Shown here: one piece after another, positions 42,115 through 52,100 of the stretch
Position numbering within the stretch: position 1 is the stretch's first letter
Layout: every line of letters begins with the position of its first letter
Origin: CAYSEW01 sp964430245
GTDB lineage: Bacteria; Bacteroidota; Bacteroidia; Flavobacteriales_D; Parvicellaceae
Assembly: GCA_964430245.1 (NCBI GenBank)
Contig: CAYSEW010000017.1
Span: 1 to 56,580, forward strand
Direction: 5' to 3'
DNA: 56,580 nt
Translations under genes and position numbers: made by a program
The notes under the pieces: generated by a model
Seen by the model: only the letters and a program-made list of their open reading frames with translations
Told to the model about the DNA's origin: nothing
Databases searched by the model: none

Positions 42115-42588
42115 ATGAAAACAGCTTTTTCAAATAATCATAAAATCATTATTGATGAACTTCTTCTAGCTGACTATTCCGTTATCGGCAGGTCACATAA
42201 TGAAATAACCTTATTAAAGGAGGGCGTGAAATATAATTGCAGAATTTTATACCATGATAAAAAAAACAACCACCTTCATTTAAAAATCAATGGAAACCCC
42301 ATTAAAGTAACTATTAAAAAGGACATAGAACTCCTCCTTGAAAAAATCGGAATAGGTAACATAGATAATCAATCTATTAAAGAATTAAAAGCTCCTATGC
42401 CTGGCGTTGTATTAGACATAAAGGTTAAAGAAGGTGATTCCGTAAAAAAGGAAGACTCTCTTGTGATACTTGAAGCAATGAAAATGGAAAATGTGCTGAC
42501 CTCTCCCATGGATGGGGTTGTTTCATCAATTGAAGTAAAGGAAAAAGAAACTGTCGAAAAAAACACACTCTTAATAAAATTTAAATAA
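42115..42588 (+). CDS. Stand-alone biotin carboxyl carrier protein
   Basis: The protein has 157 residues from the ATG at 42115. A frame extension up to 42007 runs into the divergent aminopeptidase gene and adds an unlikely leader, so I reject it. The C-terminal half is a biotinyl domain: APMPGVVLDIKVKEGDSV, then EAMKMENVL with the biotin-accepting Lys123, then GVVSSIEVKE. The N-terminal 85 residues resemble the linker region of propionyl- or acetyl-CoA carboxylase alpha chains. It must partner with carboxylase subunits encoded elsewhere. Its stop overlaps the next start as TAATG. Confidence 0.9.
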   Translation: MKTAFSNNHKIIIDELLLADYSVIGRSHNEITLLKEGVKYNCRILYHDKKNNHLHLKINGNPIKVTIKKDIELLLEKIGIGNIDNQSIKELKAPMPGVVLDIKVKEGDSVKKEDSLVILEAMKMENVLTSPMDGVVSSIEVKEKETVEKNTLLIKFK

Positions 42589-43241
42589 TGCCTAAGCAAC
42601 TCTATTATTTTGTATTCATGTTCTGTCTTACAACTTCTTGTGCTAATAATAATGATACCTCTCAAGCACAAGATGAAGAGAAGAAAACTGATGAAAGCTC
42701 CTTTATCTATACTTATGACAACGCTTCAACTGAAGTAAAATGGACTGCATTCAAACACATGGCTAAAGTTCCAGTTGGAGGAAAATTTGAGGAATTTGAA
42801 ATTACTGGTTTTAATCCCTCTGATAAGCTCTCGGATGCTGTTAAAAATGTTTCCTTTAGCATTAACCCTTCTTCAACAAACACACAAGATAAAGACAGAG
42901 ACTTGAAGATTGTTGCTAATTTTTTTGGGAATATGTTGAATCCAACTGTTATATATGGGGAAATAAAAAACATAGAAGGTTCAGAAAATGGAAATGGAAA
43001 TGTTTTGATTAGAATGAATGGTGTTGAAAAATTGATTCCTTTTGACTGGAAGGTGAATGAAAACAATCAATTTATTCTTACCACTAAACTAAATGTGCTG
43101 GACTGGAGTCTTGACCAAGCATTAGGAGTATTAAATACTGTCTGTTTAGAAAAACATACCGGAAAAGATAAAGTGAATAAATTATGGCCTGATGTTGAAG
43201 TAATTGTTTTTACAACATTAAAAAAAGAACAATCATCCTGA
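42588..43241 (+). CDS. YceI-like lipoprotein
   Basis: The 217-residue protein has a lipobox ending at Cys18 (CLTTSC) and an acidic linker, then a YceI-type domain. It has strand VKWTAFKHMAKVPVGGKF, a VSFSINPSS strand, DRDLKIVANFFGNMLNP in the place of the usual MRDxHL...FDxxxYP segment, and a VLIRMNGVEKLIPFDW strand. YceI domains bind amphiphilic isoprenoid-type ligands. It is coupled to the biotin carrier gene by TAATG, a pairing with no obvious shared role. Its end overlaps that of riboflavin synthase by nine bases. Confidence 0.82.
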   Translation: MPKQLYYFVFMFCLTTSCANNNDTSQAQDEEKKTDESSFIYTYDNASTEVKWTAFKHMAKVPVGGKFEEFEITGFNPSDKLSDAVKNVSFSINPSSTNTQDKDRDLKIVANFFGNMLNPTVIYGEIKNIEGSENGNGNVLIRMNGVEKLIPFDWKVNENNQFILTTKLNVLDWSLDQALGVLNTVCLEKHTGKDKVNKLWPDVEVIVFTTLKKEQSS

Positions 43242-43820
43242 TTTCAGGATCTTAGATACATATTTACCAATAACATCAAATTCTATATTAACTTTATTTC
43301 CTTCGATGATTTGTTTAAATGTTGTGTTCTCAAAAGTATAAGGTATTATCGCTACACTGAATTGATCTTTAATTGACTCGACAATTGTCAAGCTTACTCC
43401 GTTAATGCATACTGAGCCTTTGTTTACTGTTAATTTTTCTACTTGTTGATCTCCTTTAAAAGTGAATTTCCAGCTACCGTCCATTTCTTCTACTTTAACA
43501 CAAATTGCTGTTGCGTCTACATGACCTTGTACTATGTGGCCGTCTAATCTACCCCCAAGCTGAGTGCATCTTTCTAAATTCACTAAAGTACCCGCATTCC
43601 AATCTACTAAATTTGTTTTTTCCAGGGTTTCTTTAATTGCTGTAACTGTATGGCTGTCTTCTAAAACATTAACAACTGTTAAGCAGATTCCTTCATGTGA
43701 AACACTCTGATCGACCTTTAATTCATTTGAAAAGTTAGATCGTATTGTGAAATGAACATTGGTTTTATCCCTTTGTACATTAATAACCTCTCCTATTGTT
43801 TCTATAATTCCTGTAAACAT
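43233..43820 (-). CDS. ribE: Riboflavin synthase (alpha chain)
   Basis: The 195-residue enzyme has two lumazine-binding repeats. The first starts MFTGIIETIGEV and contains SHEGICLTV, and the second contains GHIVQGHVD and GSVCINGVSLTIV. It dismutates two 6,7-dimethyl-8-ribityllumazine molecules into riboflavin and a pyrimidine dione; the first half-domain begins with the catalytically important Phe2. Length is typical. No other riboflavin genes and no FMN riboswitch were seen next to it. It ends nine bases inside the convergent YceI-like gene. Confidence 0.95.
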   Translation of the reverse strand: MFTGIIETIGEVINVQRDKTNVHFTIRSNFSNELKVDQSVSHEGICLTVVNVLEDSHTVTAIKETLEKTNLVDWNAGTLVNLERCTQLGGRLDGHIVQGHVDATAICVKVEEMDGSWKFTFKGDQQVEKLTVNKGSVCINGVSLTIVESIKDQFSVAIIPYTFENTTFKQIIEGNKVNIEFDVIGKYVSKILKSG

Positions 43821-43832
43821 TTTTCTATTCTG

Positions 43833-46508
43833 CTATTCAAAAGAATTGTAATCTCTGAATAAATGTAAAAATCCTTGTATTGAAACGGGCACAATTCCAG
43901 AAAGCCTTATCGAATTTGCAATACAATAATAATAATAAACACCTGAAGGAACAGCTTCATTGTTTACCAAGCTATTCCCGTCCCATCTAAAATAAGGGTC
44001 TTTAGATTCAAAAACTAGCTGCCCCCATCTATTAAATATTTGAATATGAATACTTTCTATATAGTTAAATGGCTCGATTGCCATAAAAGAATCATTCTCT
44101 CCATCACCATTAGGAGAAAACACATTAGGTAGCCAATATTCAGGGCAATTATCAACACAAACAGTATCACTCAATATGCTTTCATTTCCATATTGAGCAG
44201 AGTCGGTGGCGGTAACAGCATAACAGCCCGCAACAGAATTCAATCCATTCCAATTATAGCTATGTATGAAACTCGTATCTGTGTTATCGTTGACGGTAGC
44301 AATAAGTTCTAAAGCTGATGTGTCTGTAGGGCCAAAATAGATACTATAAGACATCACGTCATCTGCACAGCTATTGTTCGGGTTAGTCCAGCTGATTAAG
44401 TTTTCCCCTTCTATACAATCTCCCTGAATAAAAATAGAGGGTGGGCATGGAGGAGTTAAGTCGACTGGAGTTGCGCATACTTTTTGAGACTTGTTTAAAA
44501 TTGGATCTATAATACTAGAAGAACTATAATGACCACTGCTTTTTATATAATAACAATACTCAACTCCATTTACTAAACCAGTATCCAAGAATTCTTGTGT
44601 ATTTACTATCGCAATACTAGAATAAGACCCATTGATGGAGCTAGCTCTAAATACTTCATAATTATCGTTGATCCAAGGCACCTGTTCATTCCATAGTAAT
44701 TTTATTTCATTATCATTTGGGATAGTGTTCAAAAATATTGATCCCGCAGTGTTAGTTGCCCCTACTAAACTATCTGCAGTGTTATTGGTATAATATAATT
44801 CAATTCTATAATAATTAGCTTGTGTTTCAGTATCTACATTATTATGAATAAATACTGTATCAGAATTTTCAAGAAATATCGAAGAATTGGTAGTGCCAAT
44901 CAATAATGTATCTGAACCTTGACTAATTCCATGATAAACCTTGTAATGATAAGGACCAGGGTATTGAAGCGTATCCAATTCAGTTGGCTTAGACCACATT
45001 ATTGTATCTGAACCTGATGTTAGATCTGTATTAATTACAGACACATGCGTAATTACAGGAACTTCCTTTATCAACCGAGCACAAGAAGTGTCAGAAGGAC
45101 AGCTTTCAACCTGTCCAAAGCTATATATAGCAGTAACTACATAGCAATAGTCTATCCCTAAAGTTAAGCTAGTGTTGTCATAATAAAAGGTTGTATTAGC
45201 GCCAATAACCTGATCAACATACGTAAAGCCATAATCCTCTAGATCAAATGGACTACAGCAATCCGGAAGTGTGAAATTAGGATTTAAGGTTCTATAGATC
45301 TTATAGCCATCGGCATTAGGGCAGGATGAGGGGTCCCAGCTTAAATTGACACCATTTCCAAAAGCATTTGCAGAAAGCCCTGTTACAACTGGTGGAATAA
45401 CTCTAATTGAAAAAGATTCATAATCTGAAAAAACAGGATCTCCATCATCAGTTAATGCGATCATTACAGAATAAACTCCAGCTTTAATGTGAGAACAATT
45501 GGTCTGCCAAAGAAAAGTTCCATTTACTCCGCCTAAATTAGTTACATAAGAAAATTGAGCTGGTGATGAATTTACACTGAGCGGTAAACCAGATGCCACC
45601 ATCTCCAAATCATCATTATTTACATCAATGCCTGTAATATTTAAATTTAGAGTAGCTCCTGCAACAATACAAGTGTCTGGAATTGGGTCAATCTCTGGAG
45701 GGTCATTTAAACAATTGGACTGCACTGTAAGCTGTATGTCCCTTATAACCGATCCAACTAAATTTCCATTTCTCCACTCAGAAACCTTTATTGTAAAATT
45801 AAACTCTCCTTGGACCATTGGATTATTCCAACAAACAGTCCCGTAAATAGGGTCAATTGTCATGTTCCCTCCACCAATATCATCTGGATACATATATATA
45901 GCTGGTATCGATAATGGGACTGCCTGAACTCCTAGTGGAGCTACTAACTCATAGGAAAGAGAGTCGTCATCTATGTCATACGCTAAAGGGTTGTAACAAT
46001 AAGGCTTATTTACGCAGGCAATCTCTGGGCATGGACAATCGTCAAATTGTACTGAATTATTAGCTCCTGCTATTCCCTGTGTAGGGTCTATGATTAAATA
46101 GGTTTCTAAAGCAAAAACAATATCATCACTATTACCCCCTGATGGATAAACATTCAAAATGCCTGCATTTCTATTTGGGTCTTCCATCGTAATTCTATGT
46201 GTACCTGCAGAAGTAAAAGTGTGTATTCCCCTATAAATGTTTTTTTTATGATCAAATGGCATTGGGGTGTCTGAAATTCTTTGTAAGGTATCTGTTTGGG
46301 CATAGGGGGTTCCTAGATCAAAGTCTAAATACAACTCATCACGATCGGTTTGAGTGCTTGAGCCTACGTCTGTACAGGTAGTTATAGTAAATTCATATGT
46401 TAATCCTGAAATATGAACATAGGTAATCTCTCCTCCTCTATTGTGTGTGGCGAAAATATTATTTACCAACAACAATAATGAAAACAATATGCCTTGCCTA
46501 AAATTCAT
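43833..46508 (-). CDS. T9SS type B sorting domain protein with fibronectin-like modules
   Basis: The 891-residue secreted protein has a signal peptide (1-20), then the N-terminal HNRGGEITYVHISG opening that I know from many large Bacteroidota T9SS proteins. Cadherin/Ig-like segments (about 270-375) and at least four fibronectin type III-like modules follow (about 375-790, NLSWDPSSCPNADGYKIYR and similar). The type B (gliding-motility-associated) C-terminal domain from about 795 has YWLPNVFSPNGDGENDSF, IFNRWGQLVFES and FRWDGN. The extreme C-terminus is unusual: HLFRDYNSFE instead of the common ...GNITLIR. It has no PorP/SprF gene beside it. It lies 12 bases upstream of ribE and is likely surface-exposed, with ligand unknown. 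Confidence 0.9.
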   Translation of the reverse strand: MNFRQGILFSLLLLVNNIFATHNRGGEITYVHISGLTYEFTITTCTDVGSSTQTDRDELYLDFDLGTPYAQTDTLQRISDTPMPFDHKKNIYRGIHTFTSAGTHRITMEDPNRNAGILNVYPSGGNSDDIVFALETYLIIDPTQGIAGANNSVQFDDCPCPEIACVNKPYCYNPLAYDIDDDSLSYELVAPLGVQAVPLSIPAIYMYPDDIGGGNMTIDPIYGTVCWNNPMVQGEFNFTIKVSEWRNGNLVGSVIRDIQLTVQSNCLNDPPEIDPIPDTCIVAGATLNLNITGIDVNNDDLEMVASGLPLSVNSSPAQFSYVTNLGGVNGTFLWQTNCSHIKAGVYSVMIALTDDGDPVFSDYESFSIRVIPPVVTGLSANAFGNGVNLSWDPSSCPNADGYKIYRTLNPNFTLPDCCSPFDLEDYGFTYVDQVIGANTTFYYDNTSLTLGIDYCYVVTAIYSFGQVESCPSDTSCARLIKEVPVITHVSVINTDLTSGSDTIMWSKPTELDTLQYPGPYHYKVYHGISQGSDTLLIGTTNSSIFLENSDTVFIHNNVDTETQANYYRIELYYTNNTADSLVGATNTAGSIFLNTIPNDNEIKLLWNEQVPWINDNYEVFRASSINGSYSSIAIVNTQEFLDTGLVNGVEYCYYIKSSGHYSSSSIIDPILNKSQKVCATPVDLTPPCPPSIFIQGDCIEGENLISWTNPNNSCADDVMSYSIYFGPTDTSALELIATVNDNTDTSFIHSYNWNGLNSVAGCYAVTATDSAQYGNESILSDTVCVDNCPEYWLPNVFSPNGDGENDSFMAIEPFNYIESIHIQIFNRWGQLVFESKDPYFRWDGNSLVNNEAVPSGVYYYYCIANSIRLSGIVPVSIQGFLHLFRDYNSFE

Positions 46509-46570
46509 GCTTTCTCTAAAAACACTAAATTACTTAAATTGTTGCTTATCTAACTCAATATAATATGCTG

Positions 46571-46578
46571 TATTTTTG
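46571..46578 (+). promoter_or_regulatory. Possible -7 promoter element before the M17 aminopeptidase gene
   Basis: TATTTTTG matches TAnnTTTG exactly and lies 64 bases before the start. No TTTG stands at the proper distance upstream; the nearest TTG is about 26 bases away. I therefore rate it low. Confidence 0.28.
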
Positions 46579-46642
46579 GCCAATAAAAAAAACTAAAAAA
46601 GGGTGATGAATTAATCCCTAATTTTAATTTAAATTTTTAATA

Positions 46643-48064
46643 ATGCTAATAAAACTAAATAGTAGTCAAAAATCAAATTGCTTTGCCTATATAATTAATG
46701 AAACCAAACAGTTAACTAAATTCCTCTCAAAAAAGGAAATTGCATTTTTAAATATAAAAGAAAGTGAGAACGCTAAATTATATGAGTTTTCAAGGATAGA
46801 AACATCTTTTTTTATTGTTAAAATAAAATCAATTGACTTTAATGAAAGAGAAAAAATAAGACTTTTTGGATCAGAAATAACATCAAAATTAAATCAAGGT
46901 GATTTTAAGAATATACAGGTACAAAATTTAACTCCTTTTTTAGATGCTGAATTAGACCTATCAGAAGGGCTTTCTTTAGCTAATTATCAGTTTATTAAAT
47001 ACCTAACAGATAAAAAAAAGAAAAGGAGTAGATTCACTTCTATCAACATCATCTCTTCATCTTGTTCTAAGAAAAAAATAAGTGCCCTTAAACATTTGAT
47101 TGACGCTGTGTTTTTCGCTAGAGACCTAGTGAATGAACCCGCTTCTTTTTTAACAGCTATTCAAATGGCAGATGAATTCAAAAAAAATGCTGAAGAATTA
47201 AATATAAAAATTGAAATCTTTAACCAAAAAAAGATAGAATCTTTAAAAATGGGAGGGTTGTTATCTGTAAATAAAGGAAGTGTGGACCCTGCTACCTTCA
47301 CTGTAATGGAATGGAAGCCAAACGACCCTGTTAATAAAAAACCTATTGTTTTAGTAGGTAAGGGTGTTGTGTATGATACTGGCGGTTTAAGTCTAAAGCC
47401 AACTCCAAACTCTATGGATATAATGAAGTGTGACATGGGTGGAGCAGCAACAGTTGCAGGAGCCTTTTTTGCAGTTGCTAAGTCTAGCATCCCTATTCAC
47501 TTAATTTCGCTTATCCCGGCTACTGACAATAGGCCAGGAGGAAATGCTTATGCTCCAGGGGATATCATTAAAATGTTTGACCAAACAAGTGTTGAAGTTC
47601 TAAACACAGATGCTGAAGGAAGGTTAATATTGGCTGATGCATTAAGTTATGCTAAAAAATATGACCCTGAACTCGTTATAGATGCCGCTACATTAACAGG
47701 CTCTGCTTTAAGAGCGATCGGAGATCATGCTGCTGTAATTATGGGTACTGCTTCAGGAAAAGTTTTTTCAGCATTAGAAACCGCAAGTAAAAACACCTAT
47801 GAAAGAGTAGTACAATTCCCATTATGGGACGAGTATGCAGATGAATTAAAGTCTCCTATTGCTGATATTAAAAACCTAGGTGGCGCAAATGCAGGGTCAA
47901 TAACTGCTGGTAAATTTTTAGAGCATTTTACCGGTTACCCTTGGGTGCATCTTGATATTGCTGGTCCCGCATGGAAAAATTCACCAAAAGGTTATTTAAC
48001 TAATGGAGGAACTGGATATGGAGTTCGTTTACTATTTGATTTCCTTAAAAATTATCAATCATGA
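46643..48064 (+). CDS. Leucyl aminopeptidase (M17 family)
   Basis: The 473-residue cytoplasmic aminopeptidase has a complete M17 active site: Lys240 and Asp245 in GKGVVYDTGG, Lys252, Asp264 in MKCDMGGA, and NTDAEGRL (321-328) with Asp323, Glu325 and Arg327. The N-terminal macro-like domain is divergent, as usual. Two metals are bound by these residues, and peptides lose N-terminal residues. The gene's TGA overlaps the pdxA ATG as ATGA, so the two are translationally coupled. Upstream it is divergent from a T9SS cargo gene. Confidence 0.94.
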   Translation: MLIKLNSSQKSNCFAYIINETKQLTKFLSKKEIAFLNIKESENAKLYEFSRIETSFFIVKIKSIDFNEREKIRLFGSEITSKLNQGDFKNIQVQNLTPFLDAELDLSEGLSLANYQFIKYLTDKKKKRSRFTSINIISSSCSKKKISALKHLIDAVFFARDLVNEPASFLTAIQMADEFKKNAEELNIKIEIFNQKKIESLKMGGLLSVNKGSVDPATFTVMEWKPNDPVNKKPIVLVGKGVVYDTGGLSLKPTPNSMDIMKCDMGGAATVAGAFFAVAKSSIPIHLISLIPATDNRPGGNAYAPGDIIKMFDQTSVEVLNTDAEGRLILADALSYAKKYDPELVIDAATLTGSALRAIGDHAAVIMGTASGKVFSALETASKNTYERVVQFPLWDEYADELKSPIADIKNLGGANAGSITAGKFLEHFTGYPWVHLDIAGPAWKNSPKGYLTNGGTGYGVRLLFDFLKNYQS

Positions 48065-49104
48065 AAGAAAAAAAGAAAAATACTATAATTGGCTTTTCAA
48101 TAGGAGATGTAAATGGAATTGGTATTGAAGTTATTTTAAAAGCTTTATCTGACAATAGAATACTAGATATTATGACCCCTGTAATCTATGGTTCTGAAAA
48201 AGCCCTTACTTTTTATAAAAACCTAATTACACCAACAAATATTCATCTTCATAAGATTAAAAGCATCAATCAAGTATCCTCCAAAAAGGTGAACTTTATT
48301 TCTGTATGTAATGAAAATATAACTATTAATCCAGGTGAAAACTCAACAGCCGCTGGCAAATATGCATTTGAATCTTTAGAAGCAGTTACAAATGATCTAG
48401 CTGCAGCTAAGATTGATGTTATTGTAACTGGCCCCATTAATAAAAAAAATATTCAGAGCGATCAATTCAACTTTCCTGGTCATACAGAATACCTAACTTC
48501 TCTTTCTAATGCTGATGATTCATTAATGCTCATGGTTCATGAAAATCTTAAAGTTGGCGTAGTCACCAATCACCTACCTCTTTCATCTGTGAGTGAGGTG
48601 CTAGACAAAGAGCTTATTTTTAAAAAACTAGTTCTTTTAAACAATAGCTTAAAGTTAGATTTTGGTATTGCCAGTCCAAAAATTGCTGTTTTGGGACTTA
48701 ATCCACATGCGGGTGAAAACGGAATGCTTGGTGATGAAGAAGAAAAATTAATTTCTCCTGCTGTTCAAATGGGGAAATCAAACAACATTTTTGCTTTTGG
48801 ACCTTTTCCGGCTGATGGGTTCTTTGGAGCAGGAAGCTTTCAAGAATTTGATGGGGTTTTAGCTATGTATCACGATCAAGGGCTGGTTCCATTTAAAACA
48901 ATTGCAGGAGGAAGAGGGGTAAATTTCACTGCAGGTCTACCAATTGTTAGAACTTCGCCAGATCATGGAACGGGCTTTGACATAGCTGGGAAAAACATAG
49001 CCAATGAAACCTCATTAAGAAATGCCATCTACTTAGGAGTTGACATACACAAAAACAGACTTTTTAATAAATCCATTAATTCAGATCCATTACACAAGAA
49101 CTAA
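48061..49104 (+). CDS. pdxA: 4-hydroxythreonine-4-phosphate dehydrogenase
   Basis: The 347-residue enzyme of DXP-dependent pyridoxal phosphate synthesis oxidises 4-phosphohydroxy-L-threonine with NAD+. It opens with IIGFSIGDVNGIGIEVILKAL, then VTGPINKK, FPGHTEYL (first metal-ligand His), LNPHAGENG, PADGFFG, MYHDQGLVPFK and TSPDHGTGFDIAGK, all family hallmarks with the metal-binding histidines in place. The start overlaps the M17 gene as ATGA. Its stop shares four bases with the convergent gene of the Ig-repeat protein. Confidence 0.95.
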   Translation: MKEKKKNTIIGFSIGDVNGIGIEVILKALSDNRILDIMTPVIYGSEKALTFYKNLITPTNIHLHKIKSINQVSSKKVNFISVCNENITINPGENSTAAGKYAFESLEAVTNDLAAAKIDVIVTGPINKKNIQSDQFNFPGHTEYLTSLSNADDSLMLMVHENLKVGVVTNHLPLSSVSEVLDKELIFKKLVLLNNSLKLDFGIASPKIAVLGLNPHAGENGMLGDEEEKLISPAVQMGKSNNIFAFGPFPADGFFGAGSFQEFDGVLAMYHDQGLVPFKTIAGGRGVNFTAGLPIVRTSPDHGTGFDIAGKNIANETSLRNAIYLGVDIHKNRLFNKSINSDPLHKN

Positions 49105-52100
49105 TTCTTACCACCGTCTTTTTTAACTGCTTTTGTGTCGCTATTAGACTTAATGGGGTTATTAGTATTGCTGTTTTTTGGACTTGTGGCGTTAGATGAC
49201 TTAGTTGAATTGGTACTCTTGGTAGAATTACTTTTATTAGAATTCGACTTATTAATAATATTTGTTTTCACCTTGTTTTCTTCAATTAATTTTAATTTAT
49301 TTTCAATCGTTGAAATGCGGGATTTTGAAAACGAATCATTCGGTTTTAATTTTAATGCTTTATTGTAATATGACTTTGCGTCTGACCACCTTTTAGAGTT
49401 ATAATACATGTTCGCTTTATTGATCATCTTTTGATGCTCATTGTTGACCTGCTGCTGTTTTTGATCGGAAGATCCTGTGGTTTTTGAATTAGTGTTATTC
49501 GAAGCATTATTTTTTGAATTCCCACTAGAACTCCCTGAGCTTCCATTGGAATTAGAGTTGTTGATTGCCTCCTTACTTAAAAACAATAACTGAACGTCTT
49601 GCCCCCATTCATTGGACGCTTTAATAGTGAATTTAAGTAGCTCCCCATCATTTATATTAACTATTCCTCTAAATGTTCCATTTGATGAATTATAAATAAA
49701 ATTAAAAGGACTTCCGTTTAACGTTGCTTTAAAATCTACATCTTCAAAATTTGTAATATATCCAATAATAGACACCCTTGAATTTACCTGTATGTATTCA
49801 GGTGCCTTTGCTGTTGTAGTCTCAGACCTATTAGTTAAATGAATAATTGGTGGAATACCCAACCTTATTAATTCTGCATTTGCCTGATCTGATCCTGCTT
49901 CATTTTCTGCTTCAACTATTAACTGATTCCCTCCCAACTCAAGATTCGTTAGGACGGTAATAAACCCTGTTACAGCATTAAAAGAAAATCCTATTGGGTG
50001 TCCATCAAGATAAACATGAATATCGTTTTGGTTGGTAACATTAGTGATTTTTCCCGAAACTGTTACTTGCTGATTTTGAGTTTGATGAGGAAATGATTTT
50101 GGTTGTGTTAATTTTACTTTCGGGGGAAGTATTGGTTCTTCTAATTCTATCTTAGCAGATTTAGAAGCCTCTCCACAATTATTTTTTACTTTCACTAAAA
50201 ATGTATTCATCCCCGTTTGCAGCATTACATTTGATTGCACCTCACCAGAGCTAGGGTCAAAATTAAAAGGCATAGTATTTCCATTTAACATTAAAACTAT
50301 TTCTGCTTTTGACGAAACTTCTAATACATTAAAAGACAAATGGTATTTTGTTGTAGTTGTAACAGGAATTGATACTCCAGTCCCTAAAGGACGAATAAAG
50401 TTAATTACTGGTTCATTACATGGTATTTCCTTTTCATATACTATAGCTACTTTTTGAATTGTTGAACCACATTCGTTTGTTGCGATTACTTCATATGAAT
50501 TCATGCCCTCAATTAAGTGCAGAAAAGAGCTGAATTTACCATTGTCGTAATTATAAGAAGGAACATCTTCACCATTAACTTTAAAAACAAGACTCTGCTC
50601 ATTAATGATCTGCATTTCTATGTATCCTTTTGAATTAGTTGTATTAGTTTGCCAATTATTGGGGGCTGTTAAGTTAATTACAGGCTTTGAACATTCTATA
50701 GGGACATATATCAATGTAGTAGCTTTACTAGCAGTACCTGCGCTGTTTACAGCGTCTACTTCAAATATATTAGCGCCCTCATTTAGCACAACGTCACATA
50801 CAAATTTGTCTGTATTTGGGTCAAAAGTAAAATTGCTAATTGGTTGATTATTAATTGTAGCATTTGCATTTGATGCTATTTCTACATGCTCAATTAAACC
50901 ATTAATTAAATGAGCATTATTTGCTGTATTATATGGGTTCACAGCTGGATCTAATATTGTTATTTTAGGCATTTCAATTTGCTGAGGAATATTATAAATA
51001 ATATTCAATTCTTCAACGTCAGTTCCTGCTTGATTGGTCCCGCTAATCTTAAGAACATTTGACCCTTCATTCAAATTTAAATTTACTGTAAGTAACTTTG
51101 TAACACCATTAAAAGAATATCCACTAATATTTGAGCCATTAAACCCAACTGAAGTTTGGTTTTTACTAGAGACATTAAGCACTTTTGCTATTATTGTAAC
51201 ATTACTCACCTGTACTTGATATGGAGCAGATGATGGCTGTACGTAGCTAACTATTGGAGGTGATGTTAATTCTGGAGTTTGATAAATAATTTTTGTAAAA
51301 TCAGAAGCTGTTCCAGCCGAATTAAAAGCTGCTATTTCTACAATGTTTTGTCCGTGAATTAAATTAACATTAAATGCAACTACTTTGCTATTTATATCAT
51401 ACATGAAATTTGAAACGTTGTAGCCATTATGCCTTACGGTGATGTTGTTTTTTGAAGGAACATTTAGCACCTTTCCGCTAATATTAATTAAAGGAGTGCC
51501 AACAGTTGCTGGAGATGAAGAAGGAGAAGTAATCTGAACAGTAGGAGGAGTTTCCTTGATATAATTAATTAATTTAGAATCGCTTGCAGTACCGGCATTA
51601 TTAGTAGCGGTAATAATGATCTGATTAGGACCTTCTTCTAATAAAATGGATGATGTAAATACATCTGTTATATTGTTAAAGCTAAAATTAGAATGGCTAA
51701 TCCCATTGACTTTAAATTCTATTTGTTGAGCAGTTGCTATATTTAAAACCTTAGCAGTTATAACTATTTCTTTATTCTCAGAATCATACGGTGAATTGTG
51801 TGGGTAATTAATGACGACTACAGGGGGGATCTCTGTTATTTGAGGCACTTCATAAATAATTTCTCTTTCATCATGGTCACTTCCATAATCATTAGTGCCT
51901 GTAATCTCTATAATGTTCTCTCCGGGAGATAATGCTAAATTAGCTTTTAGCTCATTTGTATTAGAATTAAAACTAAAATTCGTTATAGAATACCCATTAT
52001 GAAGCAACTCAATATTTTGAGCGCTTGTTACGTAATAAACTTTTGCAATTAAATGATAGGCACTATTGTGTACAATAGTATTACTATGGGCAGGGTTAAT

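Noticed and set aside
43821..43832. FMN riboswitch near riboflavin synthase
   Set aside because: Only 12 bases separate ribE from the upstream cargo gene and no conserved RFN-type sequence is visible.
49135..49368. Plus-strand open frame encoding a Leu-rich hydrophobic peptide
   Set aside because: It is the mirror of the Asn/Ser/Lys-rich tail of the Ig-repeat protein; low-complexity codons on one strand create Leu/Val runs on the other.
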